From: Labilithrix sp.
Lineage (GTDB): Bacteria > Myxococcota_A > Polyangia > Polyangiales > Polyangiaceae
DNA length: 50,210 nt
Reading direction: 5' to 3'
Assembly (NCBI GenBank): GCA_019637175.1
Contig: JAHBWD010000065.1
Location: 1 to 50,210 of the forward strand
Made by a program: the position numbers and the translations under genes
The notes under the pieces: model-generated
What the model was told of the DNA's origin: nothing
Database searches by the model: none
Seen by the model: only the letters and a program-made list of their open reading frames with translations
Shown here: piece after piece, positions 1 through 8,938 of the stretch
Layout of the letters: every line of letters starts with the position of its first letter
How positions within the stretch are numbered: position 1 is the first letter of the stretch

Positions 1-1593
1 GAGATCGAGCTTCTTTCCTTCGAAGCCGTCGTACGCCAGGCCGAAGAGGGCGCGGAGCGAGAGGCGCGCGTAGGCGCCGCTCGCGTCGGCGCGATCGACG
101 ATCGTGCGCAGCGCCGCGATGCACGCGCGACGCAGCGCGAACGGGTCGGCCGTTCCCGTGGGCGAGAGGCCGACGGCGAAGCAGCCGACGAGGCTGTCGA
201 GCCGATCGGCGAGCGCGACGCACGCGGAGACGTCGTCGCCGGCGACGGGCCCGTCGGCGCCGATCGGGCGATAGTGATCGCGCACGGCGTTCGCGACCTC
301 GGGGGGCTCGTTCGCGTGCAGCGCGTAGACGCGGCCCATGTCGCCCTGGAGCTCGGGGAACTCGCCGACCATGAGCGAGACGAGATCGAACTTGCAGAGG
401 TGCGCCGCGCGGGCGACGAGCGCGCGCGCCTCGGGTGCGAGCTCGAGCTCTCCGGCGATGCGCACCGCGAGCTTCTCGATGCGCGCGACCTTTTCGCGCA
501 CCGTGCCGAGGCGGTTGTGGAAGACGATGCCCGCGAGCTTCTCGACGCGGTCTTCGAGCTTCACCTTCTTGTCTTCGGAGAAGAAGAACTCGGCGTCGGC
601 GAGGCGCGCGCGCATGACCTTGTCGTTGCCCTTCGCGATGCGCGCGGGATCGTTCGCCGTGTTCACGACCGCGAGGTACGAGGGCAAGAGCTCGTCGCGC
701 GCGTTCTCGCGCGAGACGCTGAAGTACTTCTGGTGCCCGCGCGCGACCGAGCGGATTACCGCGGCCGGGAGCGCGAGGTACTTCGGATCGAACGAGCCGG
801 TCACGACGTGAGGCTCTTCGACGAGCGACGCGTTCTCGGGAACGAGTGAAGGCTCGGCGTCGTGCACGCCGCCGGCGGCCTTCGCCGCGGCGACGACGCG
901 ATCCATCATCACGCGCTCGCGCTCGGCGCGATCGACGAGCACGTGCTTGGCCCGCAGCGCTTCGGCGTAGCCGTCGGCCGACGCGAGATCGAACGGCGCG
1001 CTCGCGAGGAAGCGATGGCCGCGCGTGGTGCGCCCCGAGCGCACGCCGGCGAACGTCACGTCGACGAGCTCGTCGCCGAAGAGCGCGACGAGCCACTGCA
1101 CGGGCCGCCCGAACGTCGCGTCGCCGGCGCCCCAGCGCATCGACTTGCGGAAAGGGATCTCTCCGCAGATCTCGGCGAGCGCCTTGCCGAGCAGCTCGCG
1201 CGCCTCGCGACCGCGCTCTTGGCGGCGCCCCGTGACGTAGCGGCCGGCCTTCTGCTTGCCGCTCGCCGCGAGCTCGACGACCGTGAGCGCCGAGGCGCTC
1301 ACGCCGAGCTTCGTCGCGAAGGCCTCGGCGGCCTTCGTCGGCTTGCCGTCCTTGAAGGCGGCCGTCTCCGGCGGGCCGATCACCTCTTCGTCGAGGTCGG
1401 GCTGCTTCTCGGCGGTGCCCTCGATGACGAGCGCGAGGCGCCGTGGCGTTCCGAGCGCGCGCACCTCGCCGTGCGCGAGGCGGAGCGCCTCGAGCTTGGC
1501 GCGCGCGAGCGCGGGCAGCGCGGCGAGCGCCGCGTCGACGAAAGAGGAGGGGAGCTCCTCGGTTCCGATCTCGAGAAGGAGCGTCTTCGGCAT
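1..1593 (-). CDS. glyS: Glycyl-tRNA synthetase beta subunit (partial, C-terminus beyond left edge)
   Basis: Charges tRNA-Gly together with the alpha chain GlyQ in the cytoplasm. Reading leftward from the ATG at 1591-1593, the protein starts MPKTLLLEIGTEELPSSF, the characteristic start of bacterial GlyS, followed by the family-typical GTPRRLALVIEG, KSMRWG, FGRPVQWLVAL and HRFLA blocks. Further in come YLALPAAVIRS, RGHQKYF and FRR-type segments. The 531 visible codons run open to the window edge; full-length GlyS is usually about 690-720 residues, so roughly a quarter is missing. The gene is divergent from the START-like gene at 1687, leaving 93 bases for both promoters; a weak TACCAT faces right there. 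glyQ is not visible and would be expected elsewhere or downstream. The identity is secure from the N-terminal blocks. Confidence 0.93.
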   Translation of the reverse strand, partial: MPKTLLLEIGTEELPSSFVDAALAALPALARAKLEALRLAHGEVRALGTPRRLALVIEGTAEKQPDLDEEVIGPPETAAFKDGKPTKAAEAFATKLGVSASALTVVELAASGKQKAGRYVTGRRQERGREARELLGKALAEICGEIPFRKSMRWGAGDATFGRPVQWLVALFGDELVDVTFAGVRSGRTTRGHRFLASAPFDLASADGYAEALRAKHVLVDRAERERVMMDRVVAAAKAAGGVHDAEPSLVPENASLVEEPHVVTGSFDPKYLALPAAVIRSVARGHQKYFSVSRENARDELLPSYLAVVNTANDPARIAKGNDKVMRARLADAEFFFSEDKKVKLEDRVEKLAGIVFHNRLGTVREKVARIEKLAVRIAGELELAPEARALVARAAHLCKFDLVSLMVGEFPELQGDMGRVYALHANEPPEVANAVRDHYRPIGADGPVAGDDVSACVALADRLDSLVGCFAVGLSPTGTADPFALRRACIAALRTIVDRADASGAYARLSLRALFGLAYDGFEGKKLDL

Positions 1594-1686
1594 CGTGGGG
1601 ACGGGAGCGAGGGCGGCCTCGCCGTCAGGCGCACGCTAGCAGAAAAGCCCCCTCGCCGGAGCACCCACCGAGTACCATCCCGCCCC

Positions 1687-2184
1687 ATGGCCACCTTCAC
1701 GATGAAGCACGACCTCGACTGCAGCACCGAGCGGTTCTGGAAGCTGTTCTTCGACAAGGAGTTCAACGAGACGCTCTTCAAGGCGCTCGAGTTCCCCGAG
1801 TGGAAGCTGCTCGACGTGAAGGAGACCGACAAGGAGATCGTGCGCGTCGTCCGGGCGACGCCGAAGATGGAGGCGCCCGGCCCGGTCGCCAAGTTCTTCG
1901 GATCGAGCTTCGGCTACGACGAAGAGGGCCGCTTCGACAAAGCCACCGAGGTGCTCAAGTTCGTCGTCAAGCCGAACACGATGGCCGACAAGCTGCGGAA
2001 CGAAGGCACCGTGAAGTGCGAGAAGATCAGCGACGACAAGTGTCGCCGCGTCGTCGAGATCATCGCCGAGGCGAAGGTCTTCGGCGTCGGCGGGCTCATC
2101 GAGAGCTCCCTCGAGAAGAGCTTCCGCACCGGCTGGGGCAAGAGCGCCGAGTTCATCAACAAGTGGGTGAAGGATCATCCGTGA
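1687..2184 (+). CDS. DUF2505/START-like (SRPBCC) protein
   Basis: A 165-residue soluble protein beginning MATFTMKHDLDCSTERFW. The opening with a ligand-cavity type helix (FWKLFFDKEFNETLF), the central strands and the long C-terminal helix (ESSLEKSFRTGWGKSAEFINKW) fit the SRPBCC/START-like fold and in particular the DUF2505 group, small proteins expected to bind a hydrophobic ligand. There is no signal peptide, so it should be cytoplasmic. The ligand is unknown. Its stop overlaps the GTG start of the next lipoprotein (GTGA), so the two genes are probably translated as a coupled pair. The fold call is from pattern recognition only. Confidence 0.7.
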   Translation: MATFTMKHDLDCSTERFWKLFFDKEFNETLFKALEFPEWKLLDVKETDKEIVRVVRATPKMEAPGPVAKFFGSSFGYDEEGRFDKATEVLKFVVKPNTMADKLRNEGTVKCEKISDDKCRRVVEIIAEAKVFGVGGLIESSLEKSFRTGWGKSAEFINKWVKDHP

Positions 2185-2726
2185 CGCGGATCTGGATCGC
2201 GCTCGCCGTCGCGGCGTCGCTGGCCGCGTGTGACGGCGGCAACATCCTCACAGGCAACCTCAAGCCCGTTCCGCCGGTGCATCGGATCCCCGTCGACGTC
2301 GAAGGTCGCGCGATCCTCATCGCCGAAGATCCGATCATCGAGACCCGCGATCCGGTCCACATCGCGCGCGCGCGCGATCATCGCGTGCCGCAGGACCTGC
2401 GCGCGTCGATGACGAAGGCGCTCGGCCTCGCGGGCTTCAAGGTGGTGTCGACGCCCGCCGAGCCGCACGATCTCGTCGCCAAGATCGCGCTCGCCGTGAA
2501 CGAAGACACCGGGAAGGTCCGGCAGACGTACCGCCTCGGGCTCCGCGGCCTCGACGGCGCCGAGGTCGTGCAGATCGACTGGGGTTGGCCCGAGGGAACG
2601 TTCGTCGACGAGAACGAGGTCCTCGACTACGCGACCCATCACGTCGCGAACGAGCTCGCCGCCTCGCCGAGGGTGTTCGCTTACCTGCGGCGCGCGCGCG
2701 CCGACGCCGGCGCCTCGCCGCCCTGA
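2181..2726 (+). CDS. Predicted lipoprotein of unknown function
   Basis: 181 residues. The GTG start at 2181 is chosen because it overlaps the upstream stop as GTGA and is followed at once by a lipoprotein signal: TRIWIALAVAASLAAC, with the lipobox LAAC and acceptor Cys at residue 17. The mature part holds a short region with many charged residues (HIARARDHRVPQDLR) and an alpha/beta segment (LGLAGFKVVSTPAEPHDLVAKIAL) that looks like the small fold common in outer-membrane-associated lipoproteins. I do not recognise a family. It probably forms an operon with the START-like gene upstream. The 132 bases after it (2727-2858) hold no feature I can support. Confidence 0.75.
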   Translation: MTRIWIALAVAASLAACDGGNILTGNLKPVPPVHRIPVDVEGRAILIAEDPIIETRDPVHIARARDHRVPQDLRASMTKALGLAGFKVVSTPAEPHDLVAKIALAVNEDTGKVRQTYRLGLRGLDGAEVVQIDWGWPEGTFVDENEVLDYATHHVANELAASPRVFAYLRRARADAGASPP

Positions 2727-2858
2727 AGGGCGCCGCGCGAAACCGCACGGAAATCCGACCTGGCCGCGCTCGTGGGGGAGGCGGGCCCTTGTCGGGCATG
2801 ACCGACGGCCTCGGGCCTGTTGCGCCAAGGCAGCGGGAAGGGCACCATTCCTCGTTGA

Positions 2859-5213
2859 ATGCGTAAACCTTCTCTTGTTCGTCGCACCTTCGCCGTCGTG
2901 CTCCTGACGGGCCTGATCGTCACCGTCGCCCAGGCGGGCTGCGGCAGCACCGGCGACCCCTCCACCTTCGCCAACGGCACCGAGGAGAGCGGGGGAGGTG
3001 ACTTCAACCCGCCCGGCTTCGTGCCCGGCGACGGGGCGAACAACGGCAGCACCGACGGCGATCCCGACGCGCTCGGCGCGCTCATCATCACGCCGCCGAC
3101 GGCGACGATCGCGGTCACGATCGCGAACGGCGTCGTCACCGTGAACACGCCGGTGACGTTCACGGCGAGCTACAACAGCCAGCCCGTCGCCGCGCAGTGG
3201 CTCTTCGATCGCGGCGAGCTCGGCGACATCTCGTCCACCGGCGTCTTCACCGCGAGCGCGAAGAACGTCGGCGAAGGAACGGTCACGGCGCGCTTCGGCG
3301 CGCGCGAGGGAACGGCCAAGGTCAAGATCACCGTCGTGCAAACGCAGAACGGCGCGCTCGCCGGCGCCGACGCGGGCGGCGGCGGCTTCGGCGGTCTGGG
3401 CGGCGTCGGCGGCGAGCCGCTCGGCGGCGACGTCGATCCCGCGATCGTCACGCGCCTCAAGACGCAGTCGAACCCGCCCGCGACGCCGGCCGAGCTCGGC
3501 TTCCTCTATCCGTACGACAAGACGGTGTGGCCGCGCGGACTGCTGCCGCCGCTCCTCATGTGGCAGACGACGCGCGAGGCCACGTCGGTCTGGGTGAAGC
3601 TCTCGCAGGGCAACTTCAGCTACGAAGGGACGTTCTCGTACGCGGCGCAGCCGGCGAATGGCAACGAGCGCAAGCGCATCCGCCTCGAAGACGCCGCGTG
3701 GCGCATGGCGACCGCGGGCAACCAGGGCGATGCGCTCAAGGTCGAGGTGAAGATCTACTCGACCGCGGACGACAAGGTGTACGGCCCGATCACCGAGACG
3801 TGGAAGGTCGCGCCCGGCGTGCTCAAGGGCACGGTTTATTACAACTCGTACGAGTCGATTTTGACGACCGGCGGCGGCGCGCAGACCGGAGGCGTCATCG
3901 CGATCAAGCCGCGATCGCCCGATCCCGTGCTCGCCGTCCCGAGCGAGGCGGGCAAGTGCCACGTCTGTCACACCGTCTCCGCCGACGGCTCGACGCTGTG
4001 GGCGCAAGACGAGAACTACGTCGACGGCGCGTCGTACAACCTCACCGCGGGCGGCGCGCGCACGCCGTACCTGACGACGGGCGCGGGCGGCTCGACGGCG
4101 AACCGACGCAAGTTCGTCTGGTCTGCGCCGTACCCGGACGGATCGTTCGCGCTCGCGAGCTCGCGCTTCGCGCGCGAGGCGTACCTCGAGTCGGACGCGA
4201 AGCTCTTCGCGCGCGCCAACGGCGCGGAGGTCGCGTCGACCGGCCTCTCCGGCGTCGTCGCGTCGGCCGTCACGCCCGCGTTCTCGCCCGACGGGCGCAA
4301 GGTCGCCTTCAACTTCTGGACGGGCACGGGCGCAGGCGGCGTCACCGCGGGCGCGGGCCGATCGCTCGCGGTCTTCGACTTCACCTGCGGCGCGCCCGCG
4401 GGATCGACGACGTGCCCGCCGGCGGGCGCGCGCGCGTTCTCCGGGCTCCGCGAGCTCTATCGCGATCCCGCGCGGTTCCCCGCGTGGCCGACGTTCTTCC
4501 CCGACGGCAAGGCGGTCATCTTCCACAACCAGCTCGAGCGCGGGACGTGCAGCAACGACAACCCGGATCCCGCGAGCATCTACAACTGCCACCTCACGAC
4601 CTGGTACTCGGCGAAGGCCGACCTCTGGATCGCGCGCGACAACGCGGCCAAGGCCTCGCGTCGCCTCGACGCGGCCAACGGCGTCGGATACGCGCCCACC
4701 AACGGTGACCACCCGAACGACGCCATCCTCAACTACAACCCGACGGTGAACCCCGTCGCGTCGGGCGGCTACTACTGGGTCGTCTTCACGTCGCGCCGCA
4801 TCTACGGAAATCTCCTCACGGGTCCGGCGTGGGGCGCGACGGGAGGCGACGGCACGCCCCAGAAGAAGCTCTGGGTCGCGGCGATCGACATCAACGATCC
4901 GGCGGGCGGCGCCGATCCCAGCCACCCTGCGTTCTACCTGCCCGGCCAAGAGCTCGGCGCGGGCAACACGCGCGGCTTCTGGGTCGTCGATCCGTGCAAG
5001 CCGAACGGGACGTCGTGCGAGTCGGGCGACGAGTGCTGCAACGGGTTCTGCCGCAAGGATCCCGACGGCGGCGCGCTCGTGTGCATGGACAAGCCTCCGG
5101 GCACCACGTGCGTGCAGGAGTTCGAGAAGTGCACCGTCGACGCGGACTGCTGCGATCCCAAGCAGAAGTGCGTCGCCGGCAAGTGCTCGCTCCAGACGCC
5201 CGTCGTGAACTGA
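2859..5213 (+). CDS. Large lipoprotein with Ig-like region, CXXCH motif, beta-propeller-like part and Cys-rich tail
   Basis: 784 residues. The signal peptide RRTFAVVLLTGLIVTVAQAGC puts a lipid-anchored Cys at residue 28. Residues about 75-160 look like a bacterial Ig-like (Big-type) domain (VNTPVTFTASY, STGVFTASAKNVGEGTVTA), followed by a Gly-rich linker near 172-190. CHVCH at 367-371 is a CXXCH haem c signature; it lies in KCHVCHTVSADG, just before repeated PDG-type turns (FSPDGRKVAFNFW, FFPDGKAVIFHN) typical of TolB/PD40 propeller blades. The C-terminal 70 residues hold two CC-containing modules (DECCNGFC, ADCCDPKQKC), which suggest disulfide-rich extracellular modules. Function is unknown; an outer-surface or periplasmic position is inferred. 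One haem motif alone does not prove haem binding. Confidence 0.8.
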   Translation: MRKPSLVRRTFAVVLLTGLIVTVAQAGCGSTGDPSTFANGTEESGGGDFNPPGFVPGDGANNGSTDGDPDALGALIITPPTATIAVTIANGVVTVNTPVTFTASYNSQPVAAQWLFDRGELGDISSTGVFTASAKNVGEGTVTARFGAREGTAKVKITVVQTQNGALAGADAGGGGFGGLGGVGGEPLGGDVDPAIVTRLKTQSNPPATPAELGFLYPYDKTVWPRGLLPPLLMWQTTREATSVWVKLSQGNFSYEGTFSYAAQPANGNERKRIRLEDAAWRMATAGNQGDALKVEVKIYSTADDKVYGPITETWKVAPGVLKGTVYYNSYESILTTGGGAQTGGVIAIKPRSPDPVLAVPSEAGKCHVCHTVSADGSTLWAQDENYVDGASYNLTAGGARTPYLTTGAGGSTANRRKFVWSAPYPDGSFALASSRFAREAYLESDAKLFARANGAEVASTGLSGVVASAVTPAFSPDGRKVAFNFWTGTGAGGVTAGAGRSLAVFDFTCGAPAGSTTCPPAGARAFSGLRELYRDPARFPAWPTFFPDGKAVIFHNQLERGTCSNDNPDPASIYNCHLTTWYSAKADLWIARDNAAKASRRLDAANGVGYAPTNGDHPNDAILNYNPTVNPVASGGYYWVVFTSRRIYGNLLTGPAWGATGGDGTPQKKLWVAAIDINDPAGGADPSHPAFYLPGQELGAGNTRGFWVVDPCKPNGTSCESGDECCNGFCRKDPDGGALVCMDKPPGTTCVQEFEKCTVDADCCDPKQKCVAGKCSLQTPVVN

Positions 5214-5277
5214 TCCGGGCGAACGGTCGCGGGGCGGGGGTGAACGGCCTCCGCGGCTGGAATCTTCGCGCGCGCTC

Positions 5278-5292
5278 GGGCGTCACACGCCC
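5278..5292 (+). promoter_or_regulatory. Perfect inverted repeat abutting a start codon
   Basis: GGGCGT-CAC-ACGCCC (6-bp arms, 3-base loop) ends exactly one base before the ATG at 5293. In mRNA it would form a stable GC hairpin covering the ribosome-binding position. Either it lowers translation from 5293, or the true start is the ATG at 5335. Confidence 0.4.
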
Positions 5293-6141
5293 ATGCTCCC
5301 GAGCTCGATCGGTAGGTCGCGCCTCTCTGCGCGGATGTGGGCGGCGCTCGCCGCCGGCGCCGGATCGGCGGCGTGCGCCTACGCGGGCCTCTATCCGCAG
5401 TTCGACGGGGGATCGCTCCGCGTGGTGCTCGCGCTCACGAGCGCGCCGTTCGCGGCGGCGGTGGTCGCGACGTCGCTCTCGGCCGCGTCGCGCGGAGGCG
5501 CGTTCGCGCGCGCGATCTTCCTCTCGGTGATCCTCGGCGTCGCGAGCACGATCCTGCCCGCGGCCATCCTCACGTACGACGGGGGCAGCGCCCGTGGTCA
5601 GTTCGTGGGCGCCGCCGTCCTCGGCGTGGTGTTCGGCGCGCCCACCGGCGCGATCTACGGCATCCCGCTCGGAACGCTCGCCGCGCTCACGCATCGCCAC
5701 GTCCACGCGTGGACCGACGAAGCGACCGATCGCGCGGCGCGGATCGCGGGCATCTGGCTCGCCGTCCTGTCGGTCGGAGCGTTCTTCGCGTCGAACGCGC
5801 TCGCGGAGAAGCTGGCGTTCGAGATGACGAACAGCGCGATCGCCGTCTTCGCGACGCTGAGCGCGATCGTCGTCGCCGTGGCGGTGATCGTCGCCGCGAG
5901 CCTTCGCCTTCGCGCGCGCGCCCGCTGGATCGCGCGCGTGCGATCCGGTCTCGAGCCTGCGTTCCGGATCCGCCCCGTCGATATGCGCGATCGCCTGCAC
6001 GCGCTCCCTCGCCTCACGGCGGGACCCTCGAGTCACGTGGAGCAGGCCGTCGTCGAGTGGCTCCCCGACGGCCTCGAGCCCGCGGCGAGCGCTTACCGCA
6101 TGACCGCCAACGGCACCGCCGTCGCGATCGTCGGTCGTTGA
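5293..6141 (+). CDS. Polytopic inner-membrane protein of unknown function
   Basis: 282 residues with about six hydrophobic segments, near residues 14-34, 43-62, 70-93, 99-125, 147-168 and 175-203, followed by a soluble tail of about 75 residues (ARWIARVRSGLEPAFRIRP onward). No catalytic motif or known transporter signature is visible. The start is uncertain: the ATG at 5293 has no Shine-Dalgarno sequence and sits directly behind a hairpin, while an in-frame ATG at 5335 (MWAALAAG) begins right at the first membrane segment. It ends 10 bases from the convergent acetyltransferase. No function can be assigned. Confidence 0.72.
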   Translation: MLPSSIGRSRLSARMWAALAAGAGSAACAYAGLYPQFDGGSLRVVLALTSAPFAAAVVATSLSAASRGGAFARAIFLSVILGVASTILPAAILTYDGGSARGQFVGAAVLGVVFGAPTGAIYGIPLGTLAALTHRHVHAWTDEATDRAARIAGIWLAVLSVGAFFASNALAEKLAFEMTNSAIAVFATLSAIVVAVAVIVAASLRLRARARWIARVRSGLEPAFRIRPVDMRDRLHALPRLTAGPSSHVEQAVVEWLPDGLEPAASAYRMTANGTAVAIVGR

Positions 6142-6151
6142 TCGCTCGCCG

Positions 6152-6937
6152 TCAGAGCGAGCCGCTCATGTGCGCGATCTCGAACTTCAGCGTCGCGCCC
6201 GCCGCGAGGAGCGACTGCGCGACCTCGGGGTGATTCTCGATCACGACGTTGATCGTGTCGTGACCGGTCGCGTGCGGTCGCAAGGCGCGGAGCAGCGGGA
6301 ACGCCAGCTCGGGCCGCGCGACGTGGAGCGGGTAGGCGCCGGGAAACGAGGGGTCGAAGATCGTCGCGGCCTCGATGCGTCCGTTCTCTTCGAGCGCCAG
6401 CATGACGCGGCCGCGCGTGCGACCGAGCGCGAGGAGGCCGGGGACGAGCGGCGTCTCGCGCTCGACGCGCGCGTCGTGCTCGGCCTCGATCGGGAAGATG
6501 GTCGCGGGCGCGCAAGACGCGCCGTCGAGGATCGACCACGCGAGCGTGAGCGGGTGCGTGAGGTGGCGGCGTGCGAGGCCGACCTTCTCGTAGAGCGCCT
6601 GCGCCGCCGTGTTGGTCGTCATCACGTTGAGGCACCACGTGGTGCAACCCGCGGCGCGCCCACGATCGGCGACGGCCTCGAGGAGCGCCTTGCCGATCCC
6701 CGCGCGACGCGCCTCCGGCGCCGTCACGAGGTGGCGGACGTAGGTCACGTTTTGGAGGATCTGAAAGTACGTGTAGCCCACGACGCCACCCTCGCCCTCC
6801 GCGACGAGCGTCGTGGGGAGCAGCTCGCGCTCCCATCGATCCGCAGGCGGGACGGGGTCAGGGACCGCGAGCGCGGGGACGAGGCGCACGAAAGCCGCAT
6901 AATCTGCGGTATTTGCCGCTCTGAGGCGGAGCTTCAC
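6152..6937 (-). CDS. GNAT-family N-acetyltransferase
   Basis: 261 residues, cytoplasmic. The N-terminal half is a GNAT domain: the core strand VTYVRHLVTAPEARRAGIGKAL contains the acetyl-CoA pyrophosphate-binding loop (R-R-A-G-I-G-K, Q/RxxGxG/A type), followed by the downstream NVMTTNTAAQALYEKVG pattern typical of motif B. The C-terminal half (from about residue 150) has strands and a closing segment NVVIENHPEVAQSLLAAGA that looks like a second, degenerate GNAT-like unit, which would explain a length well above the usual 150-170. The acetyl acceptor cannot be inferred. Convergent with the membrane protein on its left and divergent from the lipoprotein at 6993. Confidence 0.85.
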   Translation of the reverse strand: MKLRLRAANTADYAAFVRLVPALAVPDPVPPADRWERELLPTTLVAEGEGGVVGYTYFQILQNVTYVRHLVTAPEARRAGIGKALLEAVADRGRAAGCTTWCLNVMTTNTAAQALYEKVGLARRHLTHPLTLAWSILDGASCAPATIFPIEAEHDARVERETPLVPGLLALGRTRGRVMLALEENGRIEAATIFDPSFPGAYPLHVARPELAFPLLRALRPHATGHDTINVVIENHPEVAQSLLAAGATLKFEIAHMSGSL

Positions 6938-6992
6938 CCCGTCAGACTACGGCTTGTCGGGCCGATTTCGTCCGTGGTATTCCTTTCGCCCC

Positions 6993-7721
6993 ATGCGATC
7001 CACGCTGCGTCACGGTCTCTGCCTCGCCGTTACCGCTCTTGCCGTCGCCAGCTGCGGCAGCGGCGATGAACCGTATCAGGCGGCGCCGGCCTGGTCCGGC
7101 CGCGCGCCGAGCTTGCCGTCGCCTCCGGCGGTCAGCACCGCGCCGGTGAAGGTCGGCGACTCGTATACGGTCGCAGGCGCTTCGCACCACCTCCGCAGCC
7201 GCATCCACGAGAAGGAGGTCACGAAGGCCTCGATCTCGTTCATCGGCTACATCGTCGAAGAGAACATCGCGACGGCACCCTCGTGCGCGATCCACAAGGT
7301 CGGCAAGAAGGATCCCGACGACTGCCCGCCGGCCGGCCAGCCGCCGATCGAGATCCCCTCGTTCTGGATCGCCGACACCAAGGGCGCCGGCAAAGACGCG
7401 CCGCGCATTCGCGTCCTCGGCTGGGCGAAGAACTTCGCCACCGTGTTCGACGCGATGGAGAAGTACAACAAGCTCAAGGAGATCAAGGACCCGGCGAAGG
7501 ATCTCGTCAAAGACGACATCTGGAACGTCGACGTCCCGTTCCCGCTCCCCGCGGTCGGCGCGAAGGTGAAGGTCACCGGCAAGTACGGCTTCTCGTTCGC
7601 GAAGTCGTCGACCGGCCTCGTCTCCGATCCGGTCAACGGCGTGCTCACCTACGAGAAGGTCGAGGTCCTCGAGCCCGCGCCCGAGAAGGCTGCGTTCAAG
7701 AACCCGCCCTCGAAGCACTGA
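6993..7721 (+). CDS. Predicted lipoprotein of unknown function
   Basis: 242 residues. The ATG at 6993 is preferred over one at 6954 because it directly precedes a good signal: RSTLRHGLCLAVTALAVASC, with the lipobox VASC. The mature protein starts with a low-complexity Ala/Pro/Ser linker and then has one compact domain (KVGDSYTVAGASHHLRS, SISFIGYIVEENI, IEIPSFWIADT, IRVLGWAKNF) whose alternating strands suggest a beta-rich, possibly OB-like fold. One Cys pair (SCAIHK, DDCPP) could form a disulfide. No family recognised. A small hairpin follows its stop. Confidence 0.75.
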   Translation: MRSTLRHGLCLAVTALAVASCGSGDEPYQAAPAWSGRAPSLPSPPAVSTAPVKVGDSYTVAGASHHLRSRIHEKEVTKASISFIGYIVEENIATAPSCAIHKVGKKDPDDCPPAGQPPIEIPSFWIADTKGAGKDAPRIRVLGWAKNFATVFDAMEKYNKLKEIKDPAKDLVKDDIWNVDVPFPLPAVGAKVKVTGKYGFSFAKSSTGLVSDPVNGVLTYEKVEVLEPAPEKAAFKNPPSKH

Positions 7722-7740
7722 GCGGGTCGTTTACGACCGC
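7722..7740 (+). terminator. Weak hairpin after lipoprotein stop
   Basis: GGTCG-TTTA-CGACC at 7725-7738, extended by an outer GC pair with one bulge, begins right after the TGA. It lacks a T-tract, so at best it is a weak or Rho-assisted terminator or an mRNA 3' stabiliser. Confidence 0.3.
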
Positions 7741-7748
7741 ATCGAAAA

Positions 7749-7776
7749 ACGTCAGTCGACGTGAACACGCGGCGTG
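7749..7776 (+). promoter_or_regulatory. Two adjacent short palindromes upstream of serine hydrolase
   Basis: ACGTC-AGTC-GACGT (7749-7762) and CACGC-G-GCGTG (7766-7776) lie back to back, 14 bases before the ATG at 7790. The position suits an operator. Short palindromes are common in GC-rich DNA, so this is tentative. Confidence 0.3.
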
Positions 7777-7789
7777 CTAGCCCGAGGGC

Positions 7790-8935
7790 ATGCGCGCCGT
7801 CGTATTCTTCTTCGCCTCGATCCTTGGTTGCGCCGCGTGCGGCGAGGGCGCCTCTCCGCCGGCGACCCCCGCGCCCGCTTCGTCGGAGGCGCCTCCCGAG
7901 CCCGCCGCGCCTTCGGAAGAGCCGAACGCCCTCGCTGACGCTCTCGACGCGATGTTCGCCGAAGCGGAGGCGAAGAGCGCCTTCTCCGGGAGCGTCATCG
8001 TCGTCGACGGCGGCAAGGTCGTGCGCGAGAGGAGCTACGGCCTCGCCGATCAAGACGCCGCGCGGAAGAACGCGCCCGACACGATCTTTCGCGTCGCGTC
8101 CGTTTCGAAGCAGTTCACGGCGACCGCGATCCTCGCGCTGGCGCGCGACGGACAGCTCGCGGTCGACGATCCGGTCTCGAAGTTCCTCCCCGACTACCCG
8201 AAGGACAACCTCGAGAAGGACGGCGTCGAGGTCACGCTCCACCACCTCTTGACCCACACCTCGGGTCTCCCCGATCCGCGCGCGACGTCGTGGTTCAGGC
8301 AGGCCGCGTGGCGCCGCGCCATCGATCCCCAGGAGCAGGTGAAGGCGGTCTCGAGCTCACCGCTCGTGAGCACGCCGGGAAGCTACTACGCCTATCTGAA
8401 TTACAACTTTCTCCTCGCCGCCTTGGTGGTCGAGAAGGTGTCGGGGCAGCCCTTCGAGGCCTTCCTGCGCGAGCGCTTCTTCGGGCCGCTCGGGATGAAG
8501 GACACGGGCATGACGTTGCCCGCCGACAGCGCAGCGCGCGCCGCGCTCGGCTACACGGACGGCGTGACGATGAGCGACGACCCGAGCTTCAAGGATCGCG
8601 ATCTGACGCTCGCGTTCGGCTCGGGCCAGATCTACTCCACCGTCCGCGATCTCGCGCTCTGGGATCGCGCCCTCGCCGGCGACGCCGTGCTCGCCGCCGC
8701 GCAGAAGGAAGCCCTCTTCACGCCGAACATGAGCGACTACGCCTACGGATGGATCGTCCAGAAGAAGGGCGGCGTCACCGTCGAGTGGCACAACGGCGCC
8801 CTCTCGCCCCTCGGCTTCTCGGCGTTCATCATCCGCGTCCCGTCGAAGGATCGCTTCGTCGCCTACCTCTCCAACATGGAGATCGAGAAGATCAGCCCGT
8901 TCGAGGCCAAGGTCACCGCGCTCGCCGTCAAGTGA
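7790..8935 (+). CDS. Class C beta-lactamase-fold serine hydrolase, lipoprotein
   Basis: 381 residues. The signal RAVVFFFASILGCAAC (lipobox GCAAC region, acceptor Cys at 14 or 17) is followed by a Pro/Ala linker to about residue 45. The catalytic set of the family is present: S104-V-S-K107 in RVASVSKQFTATA, Y202-L-N204 in YAYLNYNFLLA, and H334-N-G336 in VEWHNGALSP. The TLHHLLTHTSGLPD block is also diagnostic. The family includes AmpC, D-amino-acid peptidases and esterases; the HNG third motif and lipid anchor point to a periplasmic or surface peptidase or esterase rather than a true resistance enzyme. Ends 3 bases from the convergent gene at 8939. Confidence 0.88.
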   Translation: MRAVVFFFASILGCAACGEGASPPATPAPASSEAPPEPAAPSEEPNALADALDAMFAEAEAKSAFSGSVIVVDGGKVVRERSYGLADQDAARKNAPDTIFRVASVSKQFTATAILALARDGQLAVDDPVSKFLPDYPKDNLEKDGVEVTLHHLLTHTSGLPDPRATSWFRQAAWRRAIDPQEQVKAVSSSPLVSTPGSYYAYLNYNFLLAALVVEKVSGQPFEAFLRERFFGPLGMKDTGMTLPADSAARAALGYTDGVTMSDDPSFKDRDLTLAFGSGQIYSTVRDLALWDRALAGDAVLAAAQKEALFTPNMSDYAYGWIVQKKGGVTVEWHNGALSPLGFSAFIIRVPSKDRFVAYLSNMEIEKISPFEAKVTALAVK

Positions 8936-8938
8936 GCT

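Noticed and set aside
2175..4949. Long open frame antisense to the 784-residue lipoprotein gene
   Set aside because: Arg/Ala-rich translation without domains, opposite a gene with signal peptide, PD40-like turns and Cys modules. Antisense frames stay open in such GC-rich DNA.
7790..8935. Beta-lactam resistance gene
   Set aside because: The S-x-x-K/Y-x-N set defines a wide fold; HNG as third motif and the lipid anchor give no support for beta-lactam hydrolysis.
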